A DNA stretch of 10,459 nucleotides from Chloroflexota bacterium (GCA_016199325.1 JACQGW010000089.1:1-10459); one strand, 5' to 3'; positions 1 to 9,050 are shown, counted from the stretch's first letter. Notes: a model not told the origin generated them from the letters alone. Translations and numbers: made by a program.

Positions 1-157
1 CGGACGGAGAGGGGGCCGGGGGGTGAGGTCCCCCTCCGCTCCGCCTTCCCCCCCTCTCCGCGGACGGAGAGGGGGCCGGGGGGTGAGGTCCCCCTCCGCT
101 CCGCCTTCCCCCCCTCTCCGCGGACGGAGAGGGGGCCGGGGGGTGAGGTCCCCCTCC
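1..157. repeat. 60-bp palindromic tandem repeat, 2.6 copies, inside the methyltransferase frame
   Basis: Positions 1-60 and 61-120 are identical. Positions 121-157 repeat the first 37 bases before the sequence diverges. Each unit has inverted ends (CGGAGAGGGGG near its start, CCCCCTCTCCG at its end), so it can fold into a hairpin. Because 60 is divisible by 3, each unit adds 20 residues to the minus-strand protein without a stop. The core (cctcacccc, ccggcccc, ctctcc on the minus strand) also occurs downstream of the gene ending at 5761, so this is a dispersed family. The array may continue to the left of the window. Confidence 0.95.
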
Positions 158-1290
158 CCCCACCACACCCGCCGGGCCGCCGGGCTCAGACGCTGCACCA
201 CGAACGGCCTGACGCTTTCCAGGCTCAGCAGACGCTTTCGGGTCGTGTGGATGGCGAAGCGGCTGAGGTCCGCGGCGATCCAGCGCCGGCCGAGTCGCTC
301 GGCGGCCACGGCCGTCGTGCCGGAGCCGACGAAGCAGTCCAGCACGAGGTCGCCTTCGCCGGAGGAGGCGCCGACGATCCGCTCGATCAGGGCTTCGGGC
401 TTCTGGGTGGGGTAGCCCGTCTCCTCCCGCGCGCGCCGGGCCAGGTGCATCGCATACGTCTGCTTCACATCGCTCCAGACCGTCGAGAGCGGCACCCCCT
501 TGCTCTCCTCCAGGTACTGCCGCTCCACCACGCCGCCGGGCCGCCCGCGCGTCCGATACCGCCTGCCCGCCTCGTCGACGAAGGTGAACCGCTCCTGCAC
601 GTACTTGGCCGAGTATGGGAGGAACGTCCTGTTGTACCGGTGGGCGCCGTAGCTCTTTGCGTAGACCAGCAGGTATTCGTGCGCCTTGACGATCTTGTTG
701 CCGGCCGCCCGGCCGCCCGACGGCGTTCCGTAGGACCAGATGACCTCGGTGACGAAGTTGTCGGCCCCGAAGACCTCGTCGAGGACCGCCTTGCAGTAGT
801 GGCTGACCTGGATGCCGAGATGGACGTAGAGCGTCCCCGTCGTCTTGAGCAGCTCACGGAGCAGCACCGCCGTCTCGGAGAACCACTGGAGGTAGCCGTC
901 GAGGCCACTGCCCCAGCGGTCTCGGAAGGCCGTCTGCTCGACCACGCCGGGGACCTGCGCCGGCCCGGCACCGGCAATACGAGCGTGGAACGGGAAGTCG
1001 GCGCCGGTGCCGAACGGCGGGTCGACGTAGATGAGGTCGACCTGGCCGGAGATCTCGTCCAGCAGCGCCGGGAGGACGAGCTGCCGGTCGCCCCAGATCA
1101 AGCGGTTGCGCCAGGCCGGCGCGCTGGCGGACGGCGACCCCTCGGAGCTATCCGAGGGCGCCGCCGGAGATGGACCGGGCAGACGGCGCCCTCCGGCGGT
1201 CTCGACGGTCTCGAACGGCAGCGAGCCACGCCAGGGGCCGACCCGGTGGCCCTCGGCGTCGTATTTGCCGGCCCAGATGAGCTCGGTCAT
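1..1290 (-). CDS. Site-specific DNA methyltransferase (N4/N6, beta class), partial, runs off left edge
   Basis: The frame opens at ATG 1290, behind a strong AGGAGG ribosome site four bases upstream, and stays open for 430 codons to the window edge, so the C-terminus is missing. It carries the beta-class order of DNA amino-methyltransferase motifs. Catalytic motif IV, DPPFGTG, lies at residues 90-96 (preceded by LIYV), and the SAM-binding motif I, DCFVGSGTT, is at 318-326. A YPTQKPEALIERI segment lies just before motif I. The N-terminus (LIWAGKYDAEGHR) and the RFAIHTTRKRLL segment after motif I resemble the large methylases related to type III Mod proteins. It should transfer a methyl group from SAM to adenine or cytosine amino groups at a specific site. 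From about residue 379 the protein consists of repeat-encoded 20-residue units. No restriction or helicase partner is visible, but one could lie beyond the left edge. Confidence 0.88.
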   Translation of the reverse strand, partial: MTELIWAGKYDAEGHRVGPWRGSLPFETVETAGGRRLPGPSPAAPSDSSEGSPSASAPAWRNRLIWGDRQLVLPALLDEISGQVDLIYVDPPFGTGADFPFHARIAGAGPAQVPGVVEQTAFRDRWGSGLDGYLQWFSETAVLLRELLKTTGTLYVHLGIQVSHYCKAVLDEVFGADNFVTEVIWSYGTPSGGRAAGNKIVKAHEYLLVYAKSYGAHRYNRTFLPYSAKYVQERFTFVDEAGRRYRTRGRPGGVVERQYLEESKGVPLSTVWSDVKQTYAMHLARRAREETGYPTQKPEALIERIVGASSGEGDLVLDCFVGSGTTAVAAERLGRRWIAADLSRFAIHTTRKRLLSLESVRPFVVQRLSPAARRVWWGEGDLTPRPPLRPRRGGEGGAEGDLTPRPPLRPRRGGEGGAEGDLTPRPPLRP

Positions 1291-1311
1291 GCCCCCTCCT
1301 GCCGCCGTCGC

Positions 1312-1341
1312 TTGCTGAACCGACTGCCAGGACAGTATAAT
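1312..1341 (+). promoter_or_regulatory. Sigma-70 promoter for leuS
   Basis: A perfect TATAAT -10 box at 1336-1341 follows TTGCTG at 1312-1317 with an 18-base spacer. The predicted start is near 1348, about 90 bases before the leuS start codon, leaving room for the leader hairpin. It stands out as an A/T-rich island in G/C-rich surroundings. Confidence 0.72.
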
Positions 1342-1366
1342 AGCGAACACAGGTAGATCTTGTCTC
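1337..1366 (-). promoter_or_regulatory. Candidate sigma-70 promoter for the methyltransferase
   Basis: Read on the minus strand there is a TATTAT box at 1342-1337. Eighteen bases upstream lies GAGACA (1366-1361), which matches four of six -35 consensus positions. Transcription would start near 1330, giving a leader of about 40 bases to ATG 1290. The -10 overlaps the leuS -10 on the other strand. The -35 is weak, so confidence is modest. Confidence 0.4.
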
Positions 1367-1375
1367 CATCGACGG

Positions 1376-1419
1376 AGCAACCCTTCGTCCCTGAGCGGGA
1401 TGAGGGGTTGTTCAGTTTT
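1376..1419 (+). promoter_or_regulatory. leuS leader hairpin, terminator/attenuator-like
   Basis: The arms 1376-1391 and 1397-1412 pair along 16 uninterrupted base pairs (three of them G-U) around the five-base loop TGAGC. The loop strand is followed by CAG and TTTT at 1416-1419, so the structure looks like an intrinsic terminator between promoter and gene. A shorter hairpin, CTCC (1364-1367) with GGAG (1374-1377), overlaps the first arm, and CTCC at 1420-1423 can pair with GGAG (1429-1432) of the ribosome site. This arrangement would suit attenuation, but no sensor domain is recognised. Confidence 0.6.
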
Positions 1420-1437
1420 CTCCCCCAAGGAGGGGCC

Positions 1438-3885
<2,448 letters not shown>

Positions 3886-3895
3886 CAGGGACGGG

Positions 3896-3972
3896 GTTTC
3901 TGGTTGCTCGTTTCTGGTTCGTGGCTCGTAGCTTGAGGCCAGGGGCGGAGCTCCAAACCAGAAACCAGAAAC
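3896..3972. repeat. GTTTCTGGTT direct and inverted repeat cluster
   Basis: GTTTCTGGTT occurs at 3896-3905 and 3910-3919. Its reverse complement, AACCAGAAAC, occurs at 3956-3965 and 3963-3972. The two halves can form a stem of ten or more pairs around a G/C-rich loop containing gcttgaggcc. It sits between the leuS stop and the next gene. It may stop leuS transcription, although no T-run follows. No promoter for the next gene is evident here, so that gene could be co-transcribed with leuS. Confidence 0.75.
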
Positions 3973-4005
3973 CAGCGACCGCAAACCACGGTGGAGGAGC
4001 CGCGC

Positions 4006-5109
4006 ATGCTAAAGTGGGATCTGGAGACCCCCGCGCTCGTCGTCGACGCCGACCGAATGGAGGCCAACATCAGGGAGATGGCCGAAACGGTGAGGCATGC
4101 GGGCGTCGGGCTGCGCCCCCACGCCAAGACCCACAAGACGCCGGAGATTGCCCGCCTCCAGGTCGCGTCGGGCGCGACGGGCGTGACGGTGGCCAAGCTG
4201 GGCGAGGCCGAGGTGCTTGCCGGCCACGGCATCGAGGAGTTCCTCGTCTGTTTTCCGCCCGTCGGCGAGCAGAAGATCGAGCGGCTCCTGGCGCTGATGG
4301 AGCGGGCGAAGGTGATGGTCACGTTCGACAGTCTGGCCGTTGCCGAGCCGCTCTCGGCGGCGGCGGTCCAGCGTGGCGTCCGCGTCGACGTGCTGGTGGA
4401 CGTCGACGCCGGGCTGCACCGCATGGGCGTGGCGCCCGGCCCGGACCTCCTCGCCCTTGTCCAGGCAGTCCAGCGCCTTCCGGGGCTGCGCCTGCGCGGC
4501 ATCGACACCCACGAGGGCGACGTCTACGGCTCGACGTCCGTCGACGACCTCCGTGCGCGGGCCGAGCGCGTTGGCCGAACGATGGCCGAGACGGCGGCCG
4601 ACCTGCGCCGGCACGGCGTCGAGGTCCAGATCGTCAGCACCGGCGCGACGCCCTCGGCCAGGTTCATCGCCACCGTGCCGGGTGTCACGGAGATCCGGCC
4701 GGGCACGTACGTCTTCAACGACCGGACCCAGATGTCCCTGGGGGTCGTTGGCCTGGATCAGTGCGCGGCGGCGGTGCTGGCGACAGTGGTGAGCACGGCG
4801 GCGCCCGATCGCGCCGTCGTCGACGCCGGAACGAAGTGCCTGAGCTCCGACATGGTCGCCAGGCTCGGATCGGCCGGGGGATATGGGCTGGTCAAAGGGC
4901 ACGAGGGCTGGCTGATCGAGCGCGCCAACGAAGAGCACGGCATGCTGCGGCTCACGGGTGGCCCCGATCCCCTGTCGATCGGCCAGAAGGTAGAGATCGT
5001 TCCCAATCACGTCTGTCCGGTCGTGAATCTCTTTGACGAGATGGCCGTGGTTCAGGGTGAGAAGGTGGTCGACCGGTGGACGATCGCCGCGCGCGGAAGA
5101 GTTCGCTAA
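4006..5109 (+). CDS. PLP-dependent D-serine dehydratase / D-threonine aldolase family protein
   Basis: This 367-residue protein belongs to the fold-type III PLP enzymes that act on D-amino acids (DSD1 family): an alanine-racemase-like barrel followed by a small beta domain. The Schiff-base lysine is K41 in RPHAKTHK. Other family motifs are DAGLHRMG (134-141), STGATPS (211-217) and EIRPGTYVFND (229-239). Near the C-terminus PNHVCP holds the metal site, H335 and C337. As I recall the family, an H-x-C pair is typical of zinc-dependent D-serine dehydratase and H-x-D of D-threonine aldolase, so the former is slightly favoured. The substrate stays uncertain. GGAGGAG at 3993-3999 sets ATG 4006 as the start. 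An in-frame GTG at 3991 would overlap that site. It probably works in the cytosol. Confidence 0.9.
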   Translation: MLKWDLETPALVVDADRMEANIREMAETVRHAGVGLRPHAKTHKTPEIARLQVASGATGVTVAKLGEAEVLAGHGIEEFLVCFPPVGEQKIERLLALMERAKVMVTFDSLAVAEPLSAAAVQRGVRVDVLVDVDAGLHRMGVAPGPDLLALVQAVQRLPGLRLRGIDTHEGDVYGSTSVDDLRARAERVGRTMAETAADLRRHGVEVQIVSTGATPSARFIATVPGVTEIRPGTYVFNDRTQMSLGVVGLDQCAAAVLATVVSTAAPDRAVVDAGTKCLSSDMVARLGSAGGYGLVKGHEGWLIERANEEHGMLRLTGGPDPLSIGQKVEIVPNHVCPVVNLFDEMAVVQGEKVVDRWTIAARGRVR

Positions 5110-5124
5110 GCGTACAGGGTACAC

Positions 5125-5158
5125 AACCATCGCCGTCCAACGTTGGACGGCGATGGTT
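5125..5158. terminator. Perfect 34-bp palindrome between convergent genes
   Basis: Seventeen bases (5125-5141) are followed directly by their exact reverse complement (5142-5158), centred on AACGTT. In RNA this folds into a long G/C-rich hairpin 15 bases after the stop of the PLP enzyme gene. Since the gene at 5404-5592 converges on it, it could end transcription from both sides. T-runs are short (TTT on the plus side), so a role as a protein-binding palindrome is the alternative. Confidence 0.6.
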
Positions 5159-5403
5159 TCGGAAGAGGTAAGAGGAGGCCCGCCAACTCGCCGTTGAGTC
5201 GGCGGCGCCCCATCCGGGCGCTCGTCGAGGCTGGGGAATGGTCCGGCAGCGCCGCACCTCGTCGTGCAGCACCGCGCTCCGGCCGGCAGCATCGCCGTCC
5301 GTCGGTAGGCTCGTGTGCTCGGCAAGCGCCAACAGGTAACTCGTGCTCGTCGGTGAAGCCGCCCGGTCGTCTCTCGAAGACCGAGACAAGAAGGTGAACG
5401 AGC
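5159..5403. other. Unassigned stretch between convergent genes
   Basis: These 245 bases hold no frame with a credible start and ribosome site. The open frames on either strand have low-complexity, arginine/proline-rich translations. I do not recognise a tRNA, tmRNA, RNase P or riboswitch core. Small stems exist (for example CGGTC and GACCG around 5367-5387). It may be 3' untranslated sequence of the zinc-ribbon gene or decayed coding DNA. Confidence 0.4.
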
Positions 5404-5592
5404 TCAAGCCGCGTTGGCGATGGAGGACGCCGCCGCCGTCTCGCCGCGGTACTGCATCGTCGCGCGGACCGCATCTTCCTGGGCCTTGTTGAGGACGTGC
5501 CCGCACTGCAGGCAGACCATGTAGGAATCGCCGACGTTGCGCTCCATGAAAAGGTCGCCACGACACCTGGGACACGCCTTCAGCCACATCAT
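5404..5592 (-). CDS. Small zinc-ribbon protein, 62 residues
   Basis: The protein has two knuckles, CPRC (C7, C10) and CLQC (C27, C30), spaced to hold one zinc ion, followed by a polar tail without membrane segments. The first of two adjacent ATG codons (5592) is taken as the start because GGAGG lies nine bases before it. The pattern is that of small zinc-ribbon proteins often left as hypothetical. A nucleic-acid or protein-binding role is likely but not shown. It is co-directional with the femAB genes, but a 168-base gap with a hairpin repeat separates it from them, so it may have its own promoter, which I could not identify. Confidence 0.78.
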   Translation of the reverse strand: MMWLKACPRCRGDLFMERNVGDSYMVCLQCGHVLNKAQEDAVRATMQYRGETAAASSIANAA

Positions 5593-5709
5593 TGCCCGTA
5601 TCCTCCTTCAGCTCCTCAATCTTTCTTCAATCTTCGTTCAGAGACCCGGGGTGCGACTTGCCCAGGGGCTTGCAAGAAGCGTGCCACGCAGGCGGCCTGG
5701 AGAGCGTCT

Positions 5710-5757
5710 CCCCTCTCCCGCGCGGCGGGAGAGGGGCCGGGGGTGAGGGCTGCCTCC
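5710..5757. repeat. Hairpin repeat related to the 60-bp element at the left edge
   Basis: Positions 5710-5721 and 5725-5736 form a perfect 12-bp stem with a three-base loop. The flank to 5757 reads, on the minus strand, cctcacccccggcccc, which matches the core of the repeat at 1-157. It begins a few bases after the stop of the gene ending at 5761, so it may act as a transcript end or mRNA stabiliser while being a member of a dispersed family. Confidence 0.75.
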
Positions 5758-5760
5758 CCC

Positions 5761-6825
5761 CTACGTCCCCGCCGGCACCGCCTCGGCCGACGGCAGCCCG
5801 CGCAGGCGGCGGAGCAGGTGGAGGTAACGGGGGAGGATCGTCGTCACGGCCGCGTAGAGGGGCGGGCGGACGACGTAGTCGTAGGCGCCGATCCAGCGGT
5901 AGATCTGGCCGCCGAAGCTCTGCTTGAACTCGACGACGCCCCACATCGGCTGGCCAGGCTCCAGGACGTTCGGCAGACCCCACATGTCGTAGCTGACGGC
6001 GCCCTGCGCCTTCGCCCAGAGCATCGCCTCCCATTGGAGCAGGTGGTTCGGTTTGAGCTGGCGGTGGCGGCCCCGGCTTGCGCCGTACATGTACCAGACG
6101 CGGTCGCCCAGCACCAGGAGGATCGCCCCGGCCAGCGTGTCCTCCTCGTGCCGGGCGAAGAGGATTCGGGCCATCCCCCGATCCAGAAAGTGGCGCCAGA
6201 TGTCGGCGTAGTAGGCGTAGGGCCGGATCAGGAAGTGGTCGCGCTCGCTCGTCTCGCGGTAGACGTCGTAAAAGAGCGGGAGGTCGTCGGCGCTGCCCTC
6301 GACGACGGCAACGCCGCGCCGGCGGGCCAGGTTCGTGTTGTACTTCGCATCCTGCCGCAGCCGCTTGCGCAGCTCCTCCACGGAGGGCCGAAGGTCGACG
6401 ATCATCGTGTTGCGGTACTGCACCTGCTCGGGCGCCGGCCGGAACCCGGCGCCTTCCACGGCGCGCAGCGCGGCCGACTGCTCCAGCGAGATATCCGGAT
6501 CGATCCGCAGGAAGGCAGCGCCCCGCCGGCGCGCGACGTCGGCCAGGCTCGTAAGCACCTGTCCCAGCGTCGCCGGGTCGGCGGTGTCGACGCAGGGGCC
6601 TTTCGGCGCGTAGGCCATCGCCAGCCCCGGCAGCCGCGCCCGCCGGAACAGCACCGAGGCCGCGGCGACCACCTGCCCGCCCCGCGTGAACAGGAGCCGG
6701 ACCGGTTCCCATCCCAGGCGACCTTTGAGGGCGCCCCACTCCCAGCTCTGCAGAATGTGCCCGGTCGAAAGCGCCGCGACGGCGCCGTTCCATTCGTCAC
6801 GGTCGGAGCACTCACGGATGTCCAC
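5761..6825 (-). CDS. FemAB-like aminoacyltransferase, second of tandem pair
   Basis: This 354-residue protein belongs to the FemA/FemB/FemX family, two GNAT-like folds that move an amino acid from aminoacyl-tRNA onto a peptidoglycan precursor on the inner membrane face. Shared motifs are HILQSWEWG (23-31), YGASRGRHR (247-255), PNHLLQWEA (259-267), YDMWG (280-284) and a late FKQSFGG. No coiled-coil arm of the kind seen in staphylococcal FemA is apparent. GTG 6825 is chosen as start: GGGAGAG lies just before it and it overlaps the upstream stop by 14 bases, suggesting translational coupling. An ATG at 6894 would add an arginine/proline-rich stretch embedded in the previous gene. The amino acid donated and the acceptor cannot be read from sequence. 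A related GNAT-type role is possible. Confidence 0.87.
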   Translation of the reverse strand: MDIRECSDRDEWNGAVAALSTGHILQSWEWGALKGRLGWEPVRLLFTRGGQVVAAASVLFRRARLPGLAMAYAPKGPCVDTADPATLGQVLTSLADVARRRGAAFLRIDPDISLEQSAALRAVEGAGFRPAPEQVQYRNTMIVDLRPSVEELRKRLRQDAKYNTNLARRRGVAVVEGSADDLPLFYDVYRETSERDHFLIRPYAYYADIWRHFLDRGMARILFARHEEDTLAGAILLVLGDRVWYMYGASRGRHRQLKPNHLLQWEAMLWAKAQGAVSYDMWGLPNVLEPGQPMWGVVEFKQSFGGQIYRWIGAYDYVVRPPLYAAVTTILPRYLHLLRRLRGLPSAEAVPAGT

Positions 6826-7960
6826 GGCGCTCTCCCGTCGCCGGCGTCTCCCGCCGGGGGACCCGGCGCTCGGCGGCCCGCTCGTAGTAGGCACGCACCA
6901 GGTGGCGGCGCAGGATCGTCAGGCGCGGCGCGAGCTGCCGCCAGAGAAACGCGCGCGCCGGCGCGTAGACGTGGTCGTAGGCGCCGGCGTAGCGCACCGC
7001 CCGGCCGCCGAAGCCGGCCTTGAACCGTTCGACGCCCCGCAGATCCGTCTCCTCCCCGGCCGACTGGGGATCGGAGGGATCGGGCACCGAGCCGTCGGTG
7101 ATGCCCCAGAGGTCATAGACCGCGCACCCCCCCGCCTGAGCCCAGCGAATGGCCTCCCACTGGAGGATGTGGTTGGGCATCAGGTTGCGGTGGCGGTTGG
7201 TCGAGGCGCCGTACAGGAAGATCGCCTCGCGGCCGAATGCCGCCAGAAAAACGCCGCCCAGCACGTCGCCCTGGAGCTCGGCCAGGAGCAGCCCGGCCCG
7301 GCCGCCGAGCGTCCGGAGGGCATGGCGGTAGTACTCCAGGCTGTGGATGGCAAACCCGTCCCGGCGGCTGGTGACCTGGAGCGCGCGGTAGAAAGACGGC
7401 AGGTCCGATTCCAGGGCGGCGCGCACGGTCACGCCTCGACGGGCGGCCAGGCCGATGTTGTACCGCGTCTTGGCCTTCATCCGGCTTCGGACCACGGCCA
7501 GGTCCGCCGTCACGTCGACCTGGTAGGTGCTGCGGGGTTGAATGAACTCCCCGGTCCGGACAAAGCCCAGGTCGGCCAGGTCCAGAGGGCCGCTCTCATG
7601 GGGCTCGATCCGCAGAAAGATGGCGCCGCGCCGCCGTGCCTGCTCGTGCAAGGCGTCGAACAGCGCGGCGGCCGTCGCGCGGTCGGCGAAGCCGACGGCG
7701 GGGCCGCGCGCGACGTAGGCGATGGCGCCGACGGGCGTCGGCCGGTAGAGCACCTGGGCAGCGGCGACGATCTCGCCGCCGCGCCCCACGGCGACCCGCT
7801 CGACCTGCCAGCCGAAGCCGGCCTTGACGTCGCCCCACTCCCAGGACTGGAGGAGATGGCCGTTGGGCGCGGCGGCGACGAAGGCGTTCCAGCACGAGGC
7901 CGAGACACGCTCCGGATCGAGCGCCAGGAGCGCCGGGGTGGTCGGGATGGAGATGGCCAT
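6812..7960 (-). CDS. FemAB-like aminoacyltransferase, first of tandem pair
   Basis: The 382-residue protein is a clear paralogue of its downstream neighbour. Matching motifs are HLLQSWEWG (35-43), RRGAIFLRIEP, YGASTNRHR (250-258), PNHILQWEA (262-270), YDLWG (282-286) and FKAGFGG. Compared with its neighbour it has a longer N-terminus, an insert rich in D/P/E between the YDLWG and FKAGFGG motifs, and a basic tail ending near residue 382. ATG 7960 starts ten bases after the polyprenyl synthase stop. The ribosome site is weak (GGTAGGG overlapping that stop), so translation probably depends on the upstream gene. Family knowledge suggests addition of an amino acid to lipid II or a similar precursor. 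Two paralogues in one operon may act in sequence, as FemX, FemA and FemB do. Confidence 0.87.
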   Translation of the reverse strand: MAISIPTTPALLALDPERVSASCWNAFVAAAPNGHLLQSWEWGDVKAGFGWQVERVAVGRGGEIVAAAQVLYRPTPVGAIAYVARGPAVGFADRATAAALFDALHEQARRRGAIFLRIEPHESGPLDLADLGFVRTGEFIQPRSTYQVDVTADLAVVRSRMKAKTRYNIGLAARRGVTVRAALESDLPSFYRALQVTSRRDGFAIHSLEYYRHALRTLGGRAGLLLAELQGDVLGGVFLAAFGREAIFLYGASTNRHRNLMPNHILQWEAIRWAQAGGCAVYDLWGITDGSVPDPSDPQSAGEETDLRGVERFKAGFGGRAVRYAGAYDHVYAPARAFLWRQLAPRLTILRRHLVRAYYERAAERRVPRRETPATGERRGHP

Positions 7961-7970
7961 AGGTGAGACC

Positions 7971-8936
7971 CTACCGTCGCCGTTCGATCACGTACTCGCT
8001 GATCTCGCGGAGGGAGCGGCGGGCACGGCCGTCGGGCAGGATGTCCAGCGCGCTGCGCGCCTCGGCGCAGAACCGGGCGGCGATCCCGTACGCCTGGTCG
8101 ATGAGGTCGGAGTTGCGGATCTGCTCGACGGCGCGCGCCACGTGCAGCTCACGCCCGTCGCTCTCGAACATGGAGCGGACCGGGTTGTCGTTCGGGTGGC
8201 GCTCCATCAGCAGCAGCGCCGGCAGCGTGACCGTCCCCTGAAGGAGATCGTTGCCGACCGGCTTGCCGAGCTGCGCCGTCTCGCCGACGAAGTCCAGGAT
8301 GTCGTCGACGATCTGAAACGCCATGCCGAGCGACCGACCGTACTCAGCCATCGCCTGGACGACGGCCTCCGGTGCATCGCTCAGGATCGCCCCGGACGTG
8401 GCCGCCGTTGCAAAGAGCGCCGCCGTCTTGGCGTAGATCCGCTGATAGTAGTGCTCGCGGGTCAGCTCCCAGGTGCGGGCGGCGGAGAGCTGGCGCAGCT
8501 CGCCGTCGCAGATCGTCATCAGCGTCTGGGCGAACAGGTGGATCACGCGCAGGTTCCCGGTGCGCGCCACGAACTCGGCCGATTGCGCGAAGATGTAGTC
8601 TCCGAGCAGGACGGCGGTGGCGCTGTTCCAGTGGCTGTTGACGGTCGCCGTGCCGCGCCGGGTGCGCGCGTTGTCCACCAGATCGTCGTGGACCAGCGTG
8701 GCCGTGTGCAGCAGCTCGACGCCCGTGGCCATCAGGAGCAGGAGGTCTTCGCGGTAGGTGAACAGGTTGCCCGCCAGCAGCGTCAGCGCCGGCCGCAGCC
8801 GCTTGCCGCCGGTGTCGAGAATATGGGACAGCAACTGCGCAAGGAGAGGAAACTCAACCCGAGCCACGACCCGAAGGTTGGCGTCGACTTTCAGCAGCTC
8901 CTCGGCGACGGGGTCGAAGATCGATAGGGTGGTCAA
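7971..8936 (-). CDS. Trans-polyprenyl diphosphate synthase
   Basis: This 321-residue enzyme condenses isopentenyl diphosphate onto an allylic primer to give a long all-trans prenyl chain, most often for quinone side chains. GGKRLRP is at residues 43-49, the first aspartate motif DDLVD at 84-88 and the second, DDILD, at 211-215, so the magnesium and substrate sites are complete. The residues four and five positions before the first motif are small (A79, T80), which fits long-chain products rather than farnesyl diphosphate. TTG 8936 is taken as start: the protein then begins TTLSIFDPVAEEL, like relatives, with GAGGGAG three bases upstream. An ATG at 9011 overlaps the predicted -10 box. It heads an operon with two femAB-like genes. 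Undecaprenyl phosphate itself is made by a different (cis) enzyme, so the functional link is indirect. Confidence 0.93.
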   Translation of the reverse strand: MTTLSIFDPVAEELLKVDANLRVVARVEFPLLAQLLSHILDTGGKRLRPALTLLAGNLFTYREDLLLLMATGVELLHTATLVHDDLVDNARTRRGTATVNSHWNSATAVLLGDYIFAQSAEFVARTGNLRVIHLFAQTLMTICDGELRQLSAARTWELTREHYYQRIYAKTAALFATAATSGAILSDAPEAVVQAMAEYGRSLGMAFQIVDDILDFVGETAQLGKPVGNDLLQGTVTLPALLLMERHPNDNPVRSMFESDGRELHVARAVEQIRNSDLIDQAYGIAARFCAEARSALDILPDGRARRSLREISEYVIERRR

Positions 8937-9009
8937 GCACTCCCTCGCGTTGGTCAAGCTATTCAGCGCCGTCGGCCTCCACCCGGCCGGGCAGCCGTTC
9001 GGCAGGAAC

Positions 9010-9039
9010 ATGATACCCCAAGGGCGCCGTCCGCGGCAA
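9010..9039 (-). promoter_or_regulatory. Promoter of the prenyl synthase-femAB operon
   Basis: On the minus strand TTGCCG (9039-9034) and TATCAT (9015-9010) are separated by 18 bases. Transcription would begin near 9003 and leave a leader of about 65 bases before TTG 8936. The box covers the alternative ATG at 9011, which supports the TTG start. Confidence 0.55.
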
Positions 9040-9050
9040 CGTCGCGCCAC

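Noticed and set aside
247..1356. Plus-strand frame of about 370 codons at the left end
   Set aside because: It is antisense to the methyltransferase, whose catalytic and SAM motifs are unmistakable, and it has no ribosome site.
1348..1437. T-box riboswitch upstream of leuS
   Set aside because: The hairpin resembles a T-box terminator, but the AGGGTGGNACCGCG core is absent and the leader from the predicted start is only about 90 bases.
5106..5561. Minus-strand frames through the 5159-5403 gap
   Set aside because: They overlap the zinc-ribbon gene, run through the 34-bp palindrome, lack ribosome sites and translate to low-complexity sequence.
5497..7966. Two long plus-strand frames opposite the femAB genes
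   Set aside because: They mirror the third-position G/C bias of the minus-strand genes, which carry conserved motifs and coupled starts.
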